Shown in pieces: positions 1 through 6,752 of a DNA stretch of 7,028 bases. Below the pieces are notes generated by a model. That model saw only the letters and a list, made by a program, of their open reading frames with translations, made no database searches and had not been told where the DNA came from. The number at the start of each line of letters is the position of its first letter. Positions within the stretch are counted from its first letter, which is position 1. The translations under genes and the position numbers were made by a program. This DNA comes from Clostridia bacterium (GTDB lineage: Bacteria > Bacillota > Clostridia > Christensenellales > UBA1242), in contig CAAGCR010000125.1 of assembly GCA_900768425.1 (NCBI GenBank), positions 1-7,028 on the forward strand, written 5' to 3'.

Positions 1-18
1 ACGACGCTCTTCCGATCT
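1..18. other. Illumina adapter remnant (non-biological)
   Basis: The bases ACGACGCTCTTCCGATCT are identical to the 3' end of the standard Illumina TruSeq read-1 adapter. They sit exactly at the window edge, as an untrimmed adapter at a contig end would. The addA reading frame stays open through them by chance, so the last residues of a naive translation of addA would be artefactual. Biological sequence should be taken to start at base 19. Confidence 0.95.
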
Positions 19-1507
19 CGTTTAAAATTACATTTAAAGACACACACTCTTCATTAGGCACATCTTCATATTGTGCCTTTGGTACGAACTGTGCATCTTG
101 TTTGTAATTTACACCGCACGAATTTTTAGTCATAACTGTGCTAAAAATCTCGTTTACAAAATACAGAATATTTTTGTTTGTTCTAAAATTACAATTTAGT
201 TTTTTTGCACAACTTTTTTCATCTTTTTTAAAATCTTGCTCTATGTTTAAAAATATTTCCGGGTCAGACTGTCTAAAAGCGTAAATAGATTGCTTTGTAT
301 CTCCGACAAAAAATAAATTATTGTTTTGCAATAAAAATATAATTTTTTCCTGTACTTTATTTGCATCTTGAAATTCATCTACAAAAATATGTTTATAGGA
401 ATTTTTTATCTCGGTATTTATTTTTTCGTTTTCTAAAAGGCTAATTGCAAAGCGCTCTATGTCATCAAAATCATAACTATTTAGTTCTTTTTTTATAGAA
501 AAATACTCTTTTTTGAACAACTTTAACAAATTTATTAGGTTTTTTATTAAAATTTCGCAGTTTTCGTATGATTTTAAAATTGTTTCTTTATCGACATATT
601 TCTCTTTTATTCCCTTAAACATTCTTGATATATTTGATTTTTCAGCGGATATTTCTTTGCTCAGCCACGCTTCATTAGTTTTTATTTTTGGAAGTCTGGC
701 AAAAGATACATTTTCTATTAGGTCCAAAACTTTGGTTAAATCGGGTTCTCTTTTTAGTTGTTCTAAAAATATAATCATTTCGTTTATATTTTCACAATAA
801 GGCAACAAATCAAAATTTTTTGCTTTTTGTTTCAATTCTTCCAAAATATTAATTTTATCATCAAAGATATAATTATAATTATTTTTAACTATTTTTTCGG
901 CAATTTTCTGGTTTTTATCATATAATTTATAAGTTTTTTCTATGAAATCATTTTCATCATATACGGCAGTTAAATATCCGTAAATTTCTAATACCAATGC
1001 TTTTATGGTGCGTTCATCACGCGAAGAAGAAAAATTTGTAAGCAAATTTTCATAGCCGGTTGCAGAATCTTGTTTTAAAGTTTTTATTGCTTTATCTAGT
1101 GCTTGGTTTTGATAATATGAAGCATCGGAACTGTCTAATATACTAAAAGACGGATCAATGTTTAATATGTAAAAATATTTTTTAATCAATTTTTGACAAA
1201 AACTGTCAAAGGTGGAAATATCGCTGGTTTGCACTAAATCTAACTCATCTTGAAGTTCTGGATGCTCCTCTAAATTTTCTTTAATTTTGTTTGTAAGCTT
1301 TTTCTTCATTTCAAGGGCGGCCGATTTTGTGTATGTTAAAACTAGAAGTTCATCAATGTGACATTCTCGCTTTAAAACATATTTAAAAATTTTACGAATC
1401 ATAACCGATGTTTTTCCGCTTCCGGCGGAGGCTGATACAATTATGTTCTTGCCTTCGGTGTCAATTATGTCATCTTGTTCGGGCACTTTAATTTGCTGTT
1501 TGGTCAT
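19..1507 (-). CDS. addA: ATP-dependent helicase/nuclease subunit A, N-terminal 496 residues (partial)
   Basis: AddA is the motor helicase and one of two nucleases of the AddAB complex, which unwinds and resects double-strand breaks in the cytoplasm and hands the 3' strand to RecA. The frame begins at the ATG at 1507-1505 and stays open to the contig end. UvrD/Rep superfamily 1 motifs appear in order: Walker A SASAGSGKTS (residues 25-34, Lys32), motif Ia LVLTYTKSAALEM (55-67), ISTFDSFC (97-104), motif II DEFQD (377-381), motif III GDTKQSIYAFRQ (402-413) and motif IV NFRT around Arg442. Family members are about 1,200 residues, so the remaining motifs and the C-terminal nuclease domain lie outside. 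The start overlaps the end of addB by 20 bp, which suggests co-transcription and translational coupling. A GGAG site seven bases upstream supports this start. The assignment is firm; UvrD or PcrA is excluded by the addB partner. Confidence 0.93.
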
Positions 1508-4500
1508 AATTAATCTCCAAATATTTTTCTTTTGGTATTTTTGATACTTTCTCTCTTTGCAAACTTTCATCGTTTGCGAATTTGCAAATTTTACTAAACT
1601 CGCATATTGAACATTTGTTATTTATTGGGCTACAATCAATAAAGCCACTGATTATATCTTTTATTGATTGCTTAACTATTTCAATTGAATATTTTACTAC
1701 GGCATCGAAATTGTTTTCTGGGATAATATTGTCCGCTTTGTGTAAAGTAATTTCGCCATTTTTATCGGGTTTATTAAACTTTGCACCTATAATATCACTT
1801 TTGTTCTCACTTAGTGCATTTTTGTCGCACATCATAACCATTTGTGGGTTATCCTCAAAAAAGCCACTAAAACTGTACAAAGACTCTCCATTTTTAGTAA
1901 AACCATTTTTTATTGGCAAATAAAATGCTCCAAAAAGTTTTTTGTGCAAATTATCTTGTATTGCTTTTGAATATACAAAAAGTTGAATTTCTACTCCGAC
2001 ATATAAATCACTCATTCCATTTTTATTCGTTGTATTTCCCGTTTTGTAATCTATAATTCTAAAATAGTTATCATAGGTGTCAATTCTGTCAACAACGCCG
2101 GAAATATAGTACTCTTGCCCACCTACCATTATTGTGATAGGTTTAAATGCACATTGACCACCAAAATATTGCTCGGTGTAGCTTGGTTTAAACTCACTAA
2201 CCGACTGTTCATAATTAATAAATGTGCAAAAACGCTTTGCCTCATCGGAAATTAAATTTAGCAAAAATTTATTCTCCGGCAAAAGCAAAGAATAATACTC
2301 TTCTTTTTTAAGAATCTCTTCTATAATGCTATTTACACTGTTTTGTATTTCAGTTTTGGACATTTTCCCTAAATTGCCTTCGTTTTTAGTGACAAACAAT
2401 TCACCAACTTTGTGGATAAAAGTACCTATAATTGTGGATTCAACTTTGTCTTTTTTTATCTTTTGCAAATTTAGCCCATTAGCCAAAAACGCACATTTAG
2501 GACAAGAGTTGTATTTTTCTATTAACGATATTGATGTTTTGTTGTTTTTGAAAAATAACTTAGAAAATTCAATTTTTACGCAATTTTCTTTCGGTTTTGT
2601 ATATAATTTGTTGTTTTTTGATAAAGCAATTTTTAGTATACTTTGTGTTTTTGTGCTTTGATTGTTGCTGATTAGCAAGTTAGCATTATATGAATCTAAT
2701 GCGTTAAAACATATTTTTTGTGCATAATGATGGTCGCTTGTAAAGATGTTTTTTAATGAGTCCGATGTTTCTTCTTTTATGTTAAACAAAAATTCTAATT
2801 CGCTCAAAAAGTCATTTTTAAGTGCGGTTTTGCTTTCGCTATCAAAGCAATGATAGGATAAATAGCAATGCTCGGTTGCGGACAAAATTATTTCAAACAA
2901 CTTAAACTTTGTACGCTTATTTATTATTTTTGTTGTTGGAGCAAGTTTTGCCTTTATGGTTTCGCTTAAAATTTCCTTATCACTAATTAGTCCGTAATCA
3001 TTTAAAACGATAGGTAAAGAACCTTCGTTCATACCTAAAACAAAAACATATTTTTTGTTAAAGAAAAAACTTTTAGTGTCGCCAATAAAAACTTGATTTG
3101 TTGTGCTAGGCACTGAACTGATTTCGGTTTCGGTTAATATTTTTTGCAGGATATTGATAAAATCTGTTAAATTATCTACTGAATTATTTAATAAATTATC
3201 TAAAGTTTCTATTGCATTATTTAATTTATTTTGAATTTGAATATATAATTTATTTAGTAAAATATCGTTATTTTCTCCAAATATTTCGCATTTTTTGTTA
3301 ATTTTTTCGTAAATATTAGTAATTTCTATTATTTTTTTAATAATTTCCAAATATGGTAATTTATTATTAATCTTTTGTAAATTTTGTAAATAATTGGTTG
3401 TGTTTTCGGAATTTAATTTTCCATAATTAGTTAAATTTTTTAAACTGCCGTATTTTTTTAATTCGCTCAAAAATTCATTTTTTTCTGTATTGGATAAATC
3501 GCAAAAATCATTGCTTATTATGTTATACAAAATTTGGTCGTTATTTTTGGTGATATACAAAAAAATGTTGTATATATATGCAACCGGAGCGAGTTGAAAA
3601 AGATTATATTTTTTATCGCAATAAGTATCAATACCCAAACTATTTAACTGACTCACCAAATGGCCCTGATAATTTTCATTACAACAAATTGCAAAATCGT
3701 TAAATGTTAAATTCTGTGTTTTTAAAAGATAATTTATTTCTTTAATGCATAGCTCGCTTTCTTCTTCTAGTGAGTTCGCTTTTAATATGCTGTAATAATT
3801 ATTTTGCGAATCATATTTTTGTTTACGACTGAACAAATTATTTAGGGTGTAATCTCTGACTTTGTTGGTGTATGGAAGATTATACCATTTGGTTTCGCAC
3901 TCTATTTTTGCTTGTTTTGCCATATTGATAATTGAGTCCAAAAAAGTTTCATCGTATAACTTAAAATTATTTTGATTTCTTGGGGCTACCACCGAAATTG
4001 TTGCGGAGTTTGCAAACTTGGATGCGTTCTCTAAAATTTGCAAACCTTGCTTTGTTAAGCTATCAAAACCTAGAAAATATATGTTGCAATTTTGTAAATA
4101 ATCGCAAGATGTGCAGGTGTTGTTAAATAGCTCTAGCATTGCACAAGCATCTGGCTTTGCACCACGCAATTTTTCATACTCGTTAAAAATTAATTTTATA
4201 TCTTCAAATTTTAATTTTGTGCCGTAAGATGCGTTCTCATCAATAAGGTCTTCTATTTGACATCGTGAAGATTTAATTTGCTCAATTTTGGCAAAAATTT
4301 CATCAACAAAACCAAGTGTAAAATTTTTAGAAAAACATTTAAAATCTTTGCTGACATTTTGAATTGCTCTAAGCACTAAAAGTTTTGCTTCAAGTGATGT
4401 GTATTGCTCGGTTTTTAAATTATTCTTCTCTAAAATTAAACCGGCAAACTTTGTTATGCCCATAACCGATAGGTTAAAATAAACCTGAATGTTTAAGGTG

Positions 4501-4655
4501 TTAAAAATTGATTGTTCCGCATATAAACTTAGTTTGTCGGGAACAATTATGATATTGTCGTAGTTTAAGTTGTTTAAATTTTGTGATATTTGTTGCAAAG
4601 AATAATTGAAAATATTTTCTGTGTTGTTTGCAATTAAAACGTTTAAATGATTCAT
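1488..4655 (-). CDS. addB: ATP-dependent helicase/deoxyribonuclease subunit B
   Basis: AddB is the second nuclease subunit of AddAB; it cuts one strand and, in studied relatives, recognises Chi. From the ATG at 4655 the protein has 1,055 residues, slightly short for the family (about 1,150). The N-terminus has the AddB-like strand IIIVPDKLSLYAEQ, but the preceding Walker A position reads IANNTENIF, with no GxGKS/T. The helicase-like motif FVLGMNEGSLP lies near residue 541. The C-terminal PD-(D/E)XK nuclease shows GTFIHKVGE (His748), Asp856 in GVVDRID, and Asp869-Tyr-Lys871 in DYKTGN. Four cysteines, Cys718 in NSCPKC and Cys1015, Cys1018 and Cys1024 in CSICEFSKIC, match the C...C-x2-C-x5-C iron-sulfur staple of AddB. 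The frame extends upstream to a GTG at 4688, but neither start has a Shine-Dalgarno site; the ATG gives the usual AddB N-terminus. The gene ends in TAA within the start of addA. Confidence 0.95.
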   Translation of the reverse strand: MNHLNVLIANNTENIFNYSLQQISQNLNNLNYDNIIIVPDKLSLYAEQSIFNTLNIQVYFNLSVMGITKFAGLILEKNNLKTEQYTSLEAKLLVLRAIQNVSKDFKCFSKNFTLGFVDEIFAKIEQIKSSRCQIEDLIDENASYGTKLKFEDIKLIFNEYEKLRGAKPDACAMLELFNNTCTSCDYLQNCNIYFLGFDSLTKQGLQILENASKFANSATISVVAPRNQNNFKLYDETFLDSIINMAKQAKIECETKWYNLPYTNKVRDYTLNNLFSRKQKYDSQNNYYSILKANSLEEESELCIKEINYLLKTQNLTFNDFAICCNENYQGHLVSQLNSLGIDTYCDKKYNLFQLAPVAYIYNIFLYITKNNDQILYNIISNDFCDLSNTEKNEFLSELKKYGSLKNLTNYGKLNSENTTNYLQNLQKINNKLPYLEIIKKIIEITNIYEKINKKCEIFGENNDILLNKLYIQIQNKLNNAIETLDNLLNNSVDNLTDFINILQKILTETEISSVPSTTNQVFIGDTKSFFFNKKYVFVLGMNEGSLPIVLNDYGLISDKEILSETIKAKLAPTTKIINKRTKFKLFEIILSATEHCYLSYHCFDSESKTALKNDFLSELEFLFNIKEETSDSLKNIFTSDHHYAQKICFNALDSYNANLLISNNQSTKTQSILKIALSKNNKLYTKPKENCVKIEFSKLFFKNNKTSISLIEKYNSCPKCAFLANGLNLQKIKKDKVESTIIGTFIHKVGELFVTKNEGNLGKMSKTEIQNSVNSIIEEILKKEEYYSLLLPENKFLLNLISDEAKRFCTFINYEQSVSEFKPSYTEQYFGGQCAFKPITIMVGGQEYYISGVVDRIDTYDNYFRIIDYKTGNTTNKNGMSDLYVGVEIQLFVYSKAIQDNLHKKLFGAFYLPIKNGFTKNGESLYSFSGFFEDNPQMVMMCDKNALSENKSDIIGAKFNKPDKNGEITLHKADNIIPENNFDAVVKYSIEIVKQSIKDIISGFIDCSPINNKCSICEFSKICKFANDESLQREKVSKIPKEKYLEINYDQTAN
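1515..1518 (-). promoter_or_regulatory. Ribosome binding site of addA inside addB
   Basis: On the minus strand GGAG lies seven bases before the addA ATG at 1507 and inside the last codons of addB. It fixes the addA start and fits translational coupling of the two subunits. Confidence 0.75.
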
Positions 4656-4661
4656 AATAAT

Positions 4662-4690
4662 ATAATAACATTTTTTTATTAATAACACAA
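4662..4690 (-). promoter_or_regulatory. Candidate proximal addB promoter (leaderless spacing)
   Basis: On the minus strand an extended -10, TGTTATTAT (hexamer TATTAT at 4667-4662), follows a weak -35, TTGTGT (4690-4685), with 17 bp between hexamers. Only six bases separate the -10 from the addB ATG, so transcription would begin at or next to the start codon. The -35 matches consensus at only three positions, and AT-rich DNA produces such matches often. Confidence 0.35.
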
Positions 4691-4710
4691 ATTTAGTTGA
4701 GTGTTTAATT

Positions 4711-4740
4711 AATATATTTATGGATGAAGGTATATGTAAA
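4711..4740 (-). promoter_or_regulatory. Candidate distal addB promoter
   Basis: On the minus strand TTTACA (4740-4735) and TATATT (4716-4711) each match the sigma-A consensus at five of six positions, with an 18-bp spacer. A transcript would start near 4704 and carry a leader of about 50 bases without a visible Shine-Dalgarno site. It competes with the proximal candidate, and the sequence alone cannot choose between them. Confidence 0.35.
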
Positions 4741-5007
4741 TGTGTAGGATAAAGATAAAGTCACATAAATAATTTGCGTGGTATTAGGTTTTAAATAAAA
4801 GTTTTAGTTTGATGTTTAGATGTTGTTTTATTATCGTATATCTTTGAATTTTTGTTATGAGAATATTATTATTGGATAAGTATGTTTTTGTGTTGGGCGA
4901 TTCTGTTTTAAATGACATAAATATTAATTGTTTTTTATCTAAGTTTATGAATGTTGGGATGATTTATCAAAATAGTGTAACTTTTTAAGATTTTTTTAGA
5001 AAAAGTG
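4741..5007. other. Non-coding part of the divergent addB/tRNA region
   Basis: No supported gene lies here. The longest candidate is a 43-codon plus-strand frame at 4857-4988 with no ribosome binding site. The plus strand is very poor in C: a hand count over 4681-4980 gives about 56 G and 12 C. No terminator-like hairpin or long repeat was seen. Confidence 0.6.
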
Positions 5008-5036
5008 TTGACAAAGTTGCTTGCTATAAGTATAAT
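5008..5036 (+). promoter_or_regulatory. Consensus sigma-A promoter of the tRNA operon
   Basis: A perfect -35 TTGACA (5008-5013) and a perfect -10 TATAAT (5031-5036) are separated by exactly 17 bp. Transcription should begin near 5043, about ten bases before the first tRNA, typical of a strong stable-RNA promoter. No regulatory element is visible between the promoter and the tRNA. Confidence 0.92.
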
Positions 5037-5053
5037 AAACGAGTAACTTATAT

Positions 5054-5130
5054 GGCGGCGTAGCTCAGTTGGCTAGAGCGTACGGTTCATACCCGTAAGG
5101 TCAGTGGTTCGACCCTACTCGCCGCTACCA
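5054..5130 (+). tRNA. tRNA-Met(CAU), elongator type
   Basis: The 77-base sequence folds as a complete cloverleaf. The acceptor stem GGCGGCG/CGCCGCT has a G-U first pair. The D arm is GCTC/GAGC, the anticodon stem TACGG/CCGTA carries CAT at 5088-5090, the variable loop is AGGTC, and the T arm AGTGG/CTACT has the loop TTCGACC. Discriminator A is followed by an encoded CCA. The initiator signature (unpaired position 1-72 and three G-C pairs in the anticodon stem) is absent, and the sequence closely resembles Bacillus elongator tRNA-Met from memory. A lysidine-modified tRNA-Ile(CAU) is the main alternative and less likely on overall sequence. It shares a promoter and terminator with the tRNA-Glu gene six bases downstream. 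Confidence 0.93.
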
Positions 5131-5136
5131 ATTTAT

Positions 5137-5211
5137 GGCCTCGTGGTAAAAAGGTTAATACAACGCCCTTTCACGGCGTAGTTATGGGTTCGATTCCCGT
5201 CGAGGTCACCA
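5137..5211 (+). tRNA. tRNA-Glu(UUC)
   Basis: The 75-base sequence forms a cloverleaf. The acceptor stem GGCCTCG/CGAGGTC has one G-U pair. A short D stem GTA/TAC carries the loop with GG, the anticodon stem ACGCC/GGCGT holds loop CTTTCAC with TTC at 5170-5172, and the T stem ATGGG/CCCGT carries TTCGATT. Discriminator A and an encoded CCA follow. It decodes GAA and GAG, and it also supplies glutamyl-tRNA for tetrapyrrole synthesis in bacteria that use the C5 route. It is the second and last gene of the tRNA unit, with a terminator starting six bases after the CCA. Confidence 0.95.
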
Positions 5212-5216
5212 CTTTG

Positions 5217-5241
5217 CAGAGTTTTATACTCTGTTTTTTTT
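5217..5241 (+). terminator. Intrinsic terminator of the tRNA operon
   Basis: CAGAG (5217-5221) pairs perfectly with CTCTG (5229-5233) across a seven-base loop, and eight T residues follow at 5234-5241. The stem is short but the T tract is long, and the position directly after tRNA-Glu fits its role. Confidence 0.85.
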
Positions 5242-5345
5242 ATTCTTTTTTTATAGCAATGTGGTAACTTTTACAATGCAGAAGTATGGAAAATTTTTGT
5301 ATTGGTTAAAAAAGTCAATTCTGGTTAATTATGTATTGTTTTAAT

Positions 5346-5364
5346 AAAAAACCTTTTTAAAAGG
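5346..5364 (-). terminator. Weak candidate terminator, minus strand
   Basis: On the minus strand CCTTTTAAAAAGG is followed directly by six T residues (5351-5346). Only about four base pairs with a five-base loop can form realistically, so the hairpin is weak. It could act as a backup stop for leftward transcripts before they meet the tRNA genes. Confidence 0.35.
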
Positions 5365-5450
5365 CATATCAGTTTGTTTGCGACTTTTAACCATGTGTTG
5401 ATGTAAGTGAGCGGTTTTAAGTGATAGCATATATTATAATAAAGTGTTAT

Positions 5451-5506
5451 AAAAAAACAAGGCGCATTGTATGTGATGCACAAATTATGCCTTGTCTTTT
5501 GTTTTT
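5451..5506. terminator. Candidate bidirectional terminator hairpin
   Basis: ACAAGGC (5457-5463) pairs perfectly with GCCTTGT (5489-5495). On the minus strand, inner segments ATTTGT and ACAAT can add about five pairs with one bulge, leaving a nine-base loop. On the minus strand six T residues (5456-5451) follow the stem; on the plus strand a T-rich run (CTTTTGTTTTT, 5496-5506) follows. The minus-strand reading is stronger and would stop tmk transcripts about 300 bases after the stop codon. The long loop leaves room for another role, such as a structured small RNA. Confidence 0.55.
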
Positions 5507-5797
5507 ATATATTCAAAATAATTTTTAAAATGAGTGGTGAACTTTATTGCTTTACTTTGCTTTTTACATTAAAGTTTATTTTAGTTGCTGTGATGGTATT
5601 TAATTTTTGCAATATTAGTGTCTTTTTTTTGTAATATTTGGATTTGGTCTGAATGTTTGTATTTGCTTTGCAAAGATTGTTTTTAATATTTAGTCACGAT
5701 GTTTTGTAGGCGTGTGTATTAAAATATGATATATATAAGAGTTATTTGGTTGATTTTGTAAGTAAATATTTCTTTCAAATAGTATGAAAATTCTGAG

Positions 5798-6481
5798 TTA
5801 TCTGTTTTCTTTTAAGTAGTTTAAAACATTATTGCAGAGTTCGTTGCTAATTTCTTGTTTGCTTTTTATTATGTTACCACTTGTGCAATTTATTATAGGA
5901 ATTTGTCTGCGCTCTGCGATTTTTAAATAAGTTTTCTCAGATTTTAATAAATAATCTTCGTTTTGTTCGTGTTGGTCGGGTTTTTCTTCGCGATTCTTTT
6001 TTAGCTCTTTGCTTGCCCAAGATGGCATATATAAGAGTGTTTCATAATCTGGTTTAGGTAGTTCCAATAAATCATATTCTAATGTTTCTAAAAAATGAAA
6101 CATTTTATCTTGCTCGTTTGGTGCAAGCTTTGAACTTTGGTGTGCCATATTTGAGTCAATATATCTATCTAAAACAACATTTTCTCCATTCTTCAAATGA
6201 TTGTTAATCTCTCCGATGTTGTATTTTCTATCCATAGCAAAAAGAAGTGATGCACAATATGGATCAACTTTGCTTGCGCCCTCTGGGAATACCGGTGACA
6301 TATAACCTTCCTTGCCTAAATATGCCCCTGCAATTATTTTGCCCGTTGGGGAGTTGTAATTTGGGAATGCACCCTTAATCGTTTTATATCCGTTTTTGTT
6401 TAAGAAATCAACAAGCATATTGCTTTGTGTTTCTTTACCAGAACAGTCTGTGCCTTCTAATACTATTAATTTACCTTTCAT
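5798..6481 (-). CDS. tmk: Thymidylate kinase (dTMP kinase)
   Basis: The enzyme phosphorylates dTMP to dTDP with ATP, an essential cytoplasmic step toward dTTP. The 227-residue product shows the P-loop EGTDCSGKETQ (residues 9-19, Lys16), FPNYNSPTGKIIAGAYLG (39-56) for substrate binding, SLLFAMDRKY (78-87) with Arg85, LDRYIDSNMAHQ (104-115) with the DRY motif at 105-107, PKPDYETLLYMP (142-153), and a basic lid region around 158-185. The FPxY segment resembles the non-enterobacterial and eukaryotic-like thymidylate kinases rather than the REPGGT type. The residue after the P-loop lysine is Glu17 instead of the usual Ser/Thr. The ATG at 6481 is preferred because AGAAGG lies seven bases upstream; an in-frame ATG at 6523 adds 14 residues with no ribosome site and no family match. 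It appears monocistronic. A related deoxynucleoside monophosphate kinase is a less likely alternative. Confidence 0.9.
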   Translation of the reverse strand: MKGKLIVLEGTDCSGKETQSNMLVDFLNKNGYKTIKGAFPNYNSPTGKIIAGAYLGKEGYMSPVFPEGASKVDPYCASLLFAMDRKYNIGEINNHLKNGENVVLDRYIDSNMAHQSSKLAPNEQDKMFHFLETLEYDLLELPKPDYETLLYMPSWASKELKKNREEKPDQHEQNEDYLLKSEKTYLKIAERRQIPIINCTSGNIIKSKQEISNELCNNVLNYLKENR

Positions 6482-6488
6482 TTGTATA

Positions 6489-6494
6489 CCTTCT
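6489..6494 (-). promoter_or_regulatory. Ribosome binding site that sets the tmk start
   Basis: On the minus strand AGAAGG ends seven bases before the ATG at 6481. It lies inside the reading frame that would follow from the upstream ATG at 6523, so it argues for the shorter protein. Confidence 0.8.
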
Positions 6495-6722
6495 TGTATG
6501 TTTTTTTGAGAAATAAATCTCATTTATAATGATTAATAAGTTCAATATATAATTTTATTACCTATTAAAATATGTTCTGAGTTTTACATAAATAATTGCA
6601 TTGTATCTGTATGGATATCCTAATATGTGCTTCATGAGTTGATGCTTTTAAATTTTTATAAAACTATGTGGATTGCTGGAGTGATGCTATGTATAAAATT
6701 GTATTAATTAATCACTATGCTA

Positions 6723-6752
6723 AGTATATCACAAGATGATAGAATTTATCTA
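6723..6752 (-). promoter_or_regulatory. Candidate extended -10 promoter upstream of tmk
   Basis: On the minus strand TGATATACT gives an extended -10 (hexamer TATACT at 6728-6723). TAGATA at 6752-6747 is a four-of-six match to the -35 hexamer with an 18-bp spacer. Transcription would run toward tmk from about 6716. A 7-bp inverted repeat overlaps the -35. Confidence 0.5.

Larger units (their letters stand above)
5242..5797. other. Non-coding convergent region between tRNA-Glu and tmk
   Basis: I see no supported gene in these 556 bases. Short plus-strand frames at 5276-5344 (22 codons) and 5530-5634 (34 codons, hydrophobic) lack Shine-Dalgarno sites. The stretch contains two hairpins able to act as terminators (entries below) and a perfect 10-base palindrome, CTTTGCAAAG, at 5666-5675 with no loop. 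The plus strand has far more G than C: about 45 to 14 by hand count over 5521-5760. No copy of the tRNA 3' ends, as an integration site would leave, was found. Confidence 0.6.

Noticed and set aside
513..800. 95-codon plus-strand open frame
   Set aside because: It lies antisense to addA, whose minus-strand frame carries all the helicase motifs; its hydrophobic, low-complexity translation and lack of a ribosome site mark it as a shadow.
1582..1923. 113-codon plus-strand open frame
   Set aside because: It is antisense to the AddB C-terminal Fe-S and nuclease region and has no domain signal or Shine-Dalgarno site.
2326..2661. 111-codon plus-strand open frame
   Set aside because: It is antisense to the part of addB that encodes Cys718 and His748; no independent coding evidence.
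4656..4688. Eleven-residue N-terminal extension of AddB from a GTG at 4688
   Set aside because: There is no ribosome site before the GTG, the added residues are low-complexity and do not resemble the AddB N-terminus, and candidate promoter elements occupy the same bases.
5137..5300. tRNA-Glu 3' end as a phage or integrative element attachment site
   Set aside because: No second copy of the tRNA 3' segment is visible in the window and no integrase or mobile gene is nearby.
5276..5344. 22-codon plus-strand frame after the tRNA operon
   Set aside because: It has no ribosome site or promoter and is of chance length.
6482..6523. Fourteen-residue N-terminal extension of Tmk from the ATG at 6523
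   Set aside because: A good Shine-Dalgarno site sits before the ATG at 6481, giving MKGKLIVLEGTD, the normal start of the kinase fold.
6505..6523. GAGA/TCTC hairpin near T-rich sequence upstream of tmk as a terminator
   Set aside because: The stem is only four base pairs, and the T run lies on the wrong side for termination on the plus strand and reads as A on the minus strand.
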